DNA from: an uncultured Lachnospiraceae bacterium
GTDB taxonomy: Bacteria > Bacillota > Clostridia > Lachnospirales > Lachnospiraceae
Assembly: GCA_947068385.1 (NCBI GenBank)
Contig: CAMTBF010000202.1
Location: 1-6,774, forward strand
Length of the DNA: 6,774 nt
Direction of reading: 5' to 3'
The position numbers and the translations under genes were made by a program. The notes under the pieces are model-generated. The model was not told where the DNA came from and did not search any database. It worked only from the letters and a program-made list of their open reading frames with translations. How positions within the stretch are numbered: the stretch's first letter is position 1; each line of letters begins with the position of its first letter. Of this stretch, positions 5,816 to 6,774 are shown piece after piece.

Positions 5816-6646
5816 TTATAGCGAAATCCACTCCCCTGTCCGCTCCAGGGCCTTCAGGGCCGCCTCCCTGACCGCCATGACGGCGATGGTCTCCTCATGG
5901 GGCACTGGTATCTCCCCGGTCTCGAAGAACGCGATCAGGTTGTCGATGAAGACCTTGAAGAAATCCGATTTCACCTCCACGGCCCTGCAGCCCTCCTCCA
6001 GGGACAGGTTCGCCAGGAAAGGGGATGCCCCTCCGGTACAGAGCACGGACGAGACGCGGCCGTCCTCCCATTCCAGGAGCCACTGTGCCCATTCCCCTTT
6101 CCGCAGGGCCATGACGCGCTTTACCGTCCCTCCCATCAGCATCACCATGGGCTCTAGCTGGTGTACGCCATAGGTGTCCATGCCGCTGGGGCCCTGAAAG
6201 GCCGCCGCGTTTATCCTGCTGCCCCGCAGAGGCTGGTACTCCGCCGCAAAGCGCAGAGCGGAGGTGGAATAACAGGGCGTGCCGCAGCTTTCCGCCAGGG
6301 AGAGGATCGCCTCTGCCGCTTTCTTCGTGGGCGCGAAGGTCTTGTCGATGTAGGTGCGCTTGCCGGACTGCAGGGGCAGCCGGGAAAGCTCCTCGTGCAT
6401 CTCGCAGTTGTCCGGGGACAGCACCACCAGCACGTCGCTCTTCTCCACCACTTCCTCTATGGTGGCACAGAGGGCGATTCCCTGTTCCCCGCACCATTCC
6501 TCCGAGGTCTTGCCGCTTATGGGGCTGGGTATATAGCCATAAGCGAAGCAGACCTCCATCCGGCCGCCGCTCTGCTCCCTGATCATGCGAGGGTATTCGT
6601 TGGCGTGCCATTCGTCCAGATAATAGTCGATGAATCCTATCTTCAT
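5816..6646 (-). CDS. Gfo/Idh/MocA-like oxidoreductase, short form
   Basis: Probable NAD(P)-dependent sugar or polyol dehydrogenase, 276 residues, cytoplasmic. An N-terminal Rossmann-like domain (about 1-125) shows the beta strand DVLVVLSPDN (71-80), the usual stretch for dinucleotide contact, and YIDKTFAP at 99-106 in place of the family's EKP(L/F/A) signature, with Lys102 in the expected position. A GVHQLEPMVMLMG segment (160-172) corresponds to the active-site His region, so His162 is the candidate catalytic residue. The C-terminus ends in FETGEIPVPHEETIAVMAVREAALKAL, typical of the family. Two oddities stand out: the first strand MKIGFIDYYLDEWHA lacks the GxGxxG loop, and the protein is shorter than the usual 330-380 residues. 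The start at 6646 is set by AAGGAG nearby and by the promoter upstream; an in-frame ATG at 6724 lies in the -35 box. It leads the cluster, consistent with handling the transported sugar, though the substrate is unknown. Confidence 0.82.
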   Translation of the reverse strand: MKIGFIDYYLDEWHANEYPRMIREQSGGRMEVCFAYGYIPSPISGKTSEEWCGEQGIALCATIEEVVEKSDVLVVLSPDNCEMHEELSRLPLQSGKRTYIDKTFAPTKKAAEAILSLAESCGTPCYSTSALRFAAEYQPLRGSRINAAAFQGPSGMDTYGVHQLEPMVMLMGGTVKRVMALRKGEWAQWLLEWEDGRVSSVLCTGGASPFLANLSLEEGCRAVEVKSDFFKVFIDNLIAFFETGEIPVPHEETIAVMAVREAALKALERTGEWISL

Positions 6647-6655
6647 ATGGGTCGT

Positions 6656-6661
6656 CTCCTT
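6656..6661 (-). promoter_or_regulatory. Ribosome binding site of the oxidoreductase gene
   Basis: AAGGAG on the minus strand, 9 nt before the ATG at 6646. It excludes the longer reading from 6724, which would begin inside the promoter. Confidence 0.75.
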
Positions 6662-6695
6662 TTCTTCCGCGATGTGCTTCCTGTCCACTGATTTT

Positions 6696-6724
6696 ACTAT
6701 ATCAGATATCCCTAGGTTGGACAA
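6696..6724 (-). promoter_or_regulatory. Sigma-A-type promoter of the oxidoreductase gene, with overlapping palindrome
   Basis: On the minus strand TTGTCC (6724-6719) and TATAGT (6701-6696) are separated by exactly 17 bp. They match the consensus at 4 of 6 and 5 of 6 positions, and TGA directly precedes the -10, giving an extended -10 as well. Transcription would start near 6689, leaving a leader of about 43 nt. A perfect small palindrome, ATATC-A-GATAT (6699-6709), overlaps the -10 and spacer and could be a repressor site. This is the best promoter in the window and may drive the oxidoreductase, regulators and kinase together. Confidence 0.7.
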
Positions 6725-6774
6725 GGGATAGGAACGACTTTCTATGTGTCTGAATTTTACCTTTGCTTGAATCC
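6725..6774. other. Upstream edge, no gene seen
   Basis: This AT-richer stretch lies upstream of the promoter. I see no coding sequence or terminator in it. Its only noted element is GACTTTC at 6736-6742, which also occurs upstream of the transporter promoter. Confidence 0.4.

Noticed and set aside
6644..6724. Start of the oxidoreductase at the upstream ATG (6724)
   Set aside because: That ATG lies in the -35 box of the promoter and has no ribosome site; the ATG at 6646 has AAGGAG and begins at the first conserved strand.
1..6774. Mobile element, CRISPR array, tRNA/rRNA or defence system
   Set aside because: No transposase or integrase, regular spaced repeats, cloverleaf-like sequence or defence-type domain was found; all real genes belong to one uptake-and-regulation cluster.

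Overview
This 6.8 kb window carries one co-oriented minus-strand gene cluster, so transcription runs from the right edge to the left. It looks like a sugar or oligosaccharide uptake locus from a Gram-positive Firmicute. Three things point that way: the YesM/YesN-type two-component pair, the LplB/LplC-type permeases and purine-rich GGAGG-like ribosome sites. The moderately high GC and this gene combination are common in Lachnospiraceae and Paenibacillus; the exact genus is an inference I cannot make from sequence alone.

Layout in transcription order: (1) 6774-6647, a leader with a good sigma-A-type promoter. (2) 6646-5816, a short Gfo/Idh/MocA-like oxidoreductase. (3) 5815-5715, a spacer with a GC-rich hairpin and four AGACGG repeats. 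(4) 5714-4803, a cupin-AraC one-component regulator. (5) 4825-4043, a YesN-type response regulator with an AraC-type DNA-binding domain. (6) 4059-2272, a YesM-type membrane sensor histidine kinase. Genes 4-6 overlap by 23 and 17 nt and are probably translationally coupled. (7) 2271-2174, a spacer with a candidate extended -10 promoter, an A-tract inverted repeat and a tandem repeat. (8) 2173-1232 and 1211-306, two ABC permeases of the LplB and LplC types. (9) 305-186, a spacer with a hairpin and a 22-bp-period direct repeat. (10) From 185 to the left edge, the start of a lipoprotein, very probably the solute-binding protein of the transporter, which is frameshifted about 45 codons in.

Working model (inference): the kinase senses an extracellular ligand, perhaps through the binding protein. 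The phosphorylated response regulator, and/or the separate cupin-AraC regulator, then activates the transporter promoter. The imported sugar or its derivative is oxidised or reduced by the leading dehydrogenase. No transporter ATPase is present; LplB/LplC systems often use a shared MsmX-type ATPase encoded elsewhere. No glycoside hydrolase is visible, so the substrate is unknown. No RNA gene, CRISPR array, insertion sequence or integrase was seen. The strongest points for a second look are the frameshift in the binding-protein gene, the double AraC-type regulation, the atypical NAD-binding region of the oxidoreductase, and the regular repeats ahead of the transporter genes.
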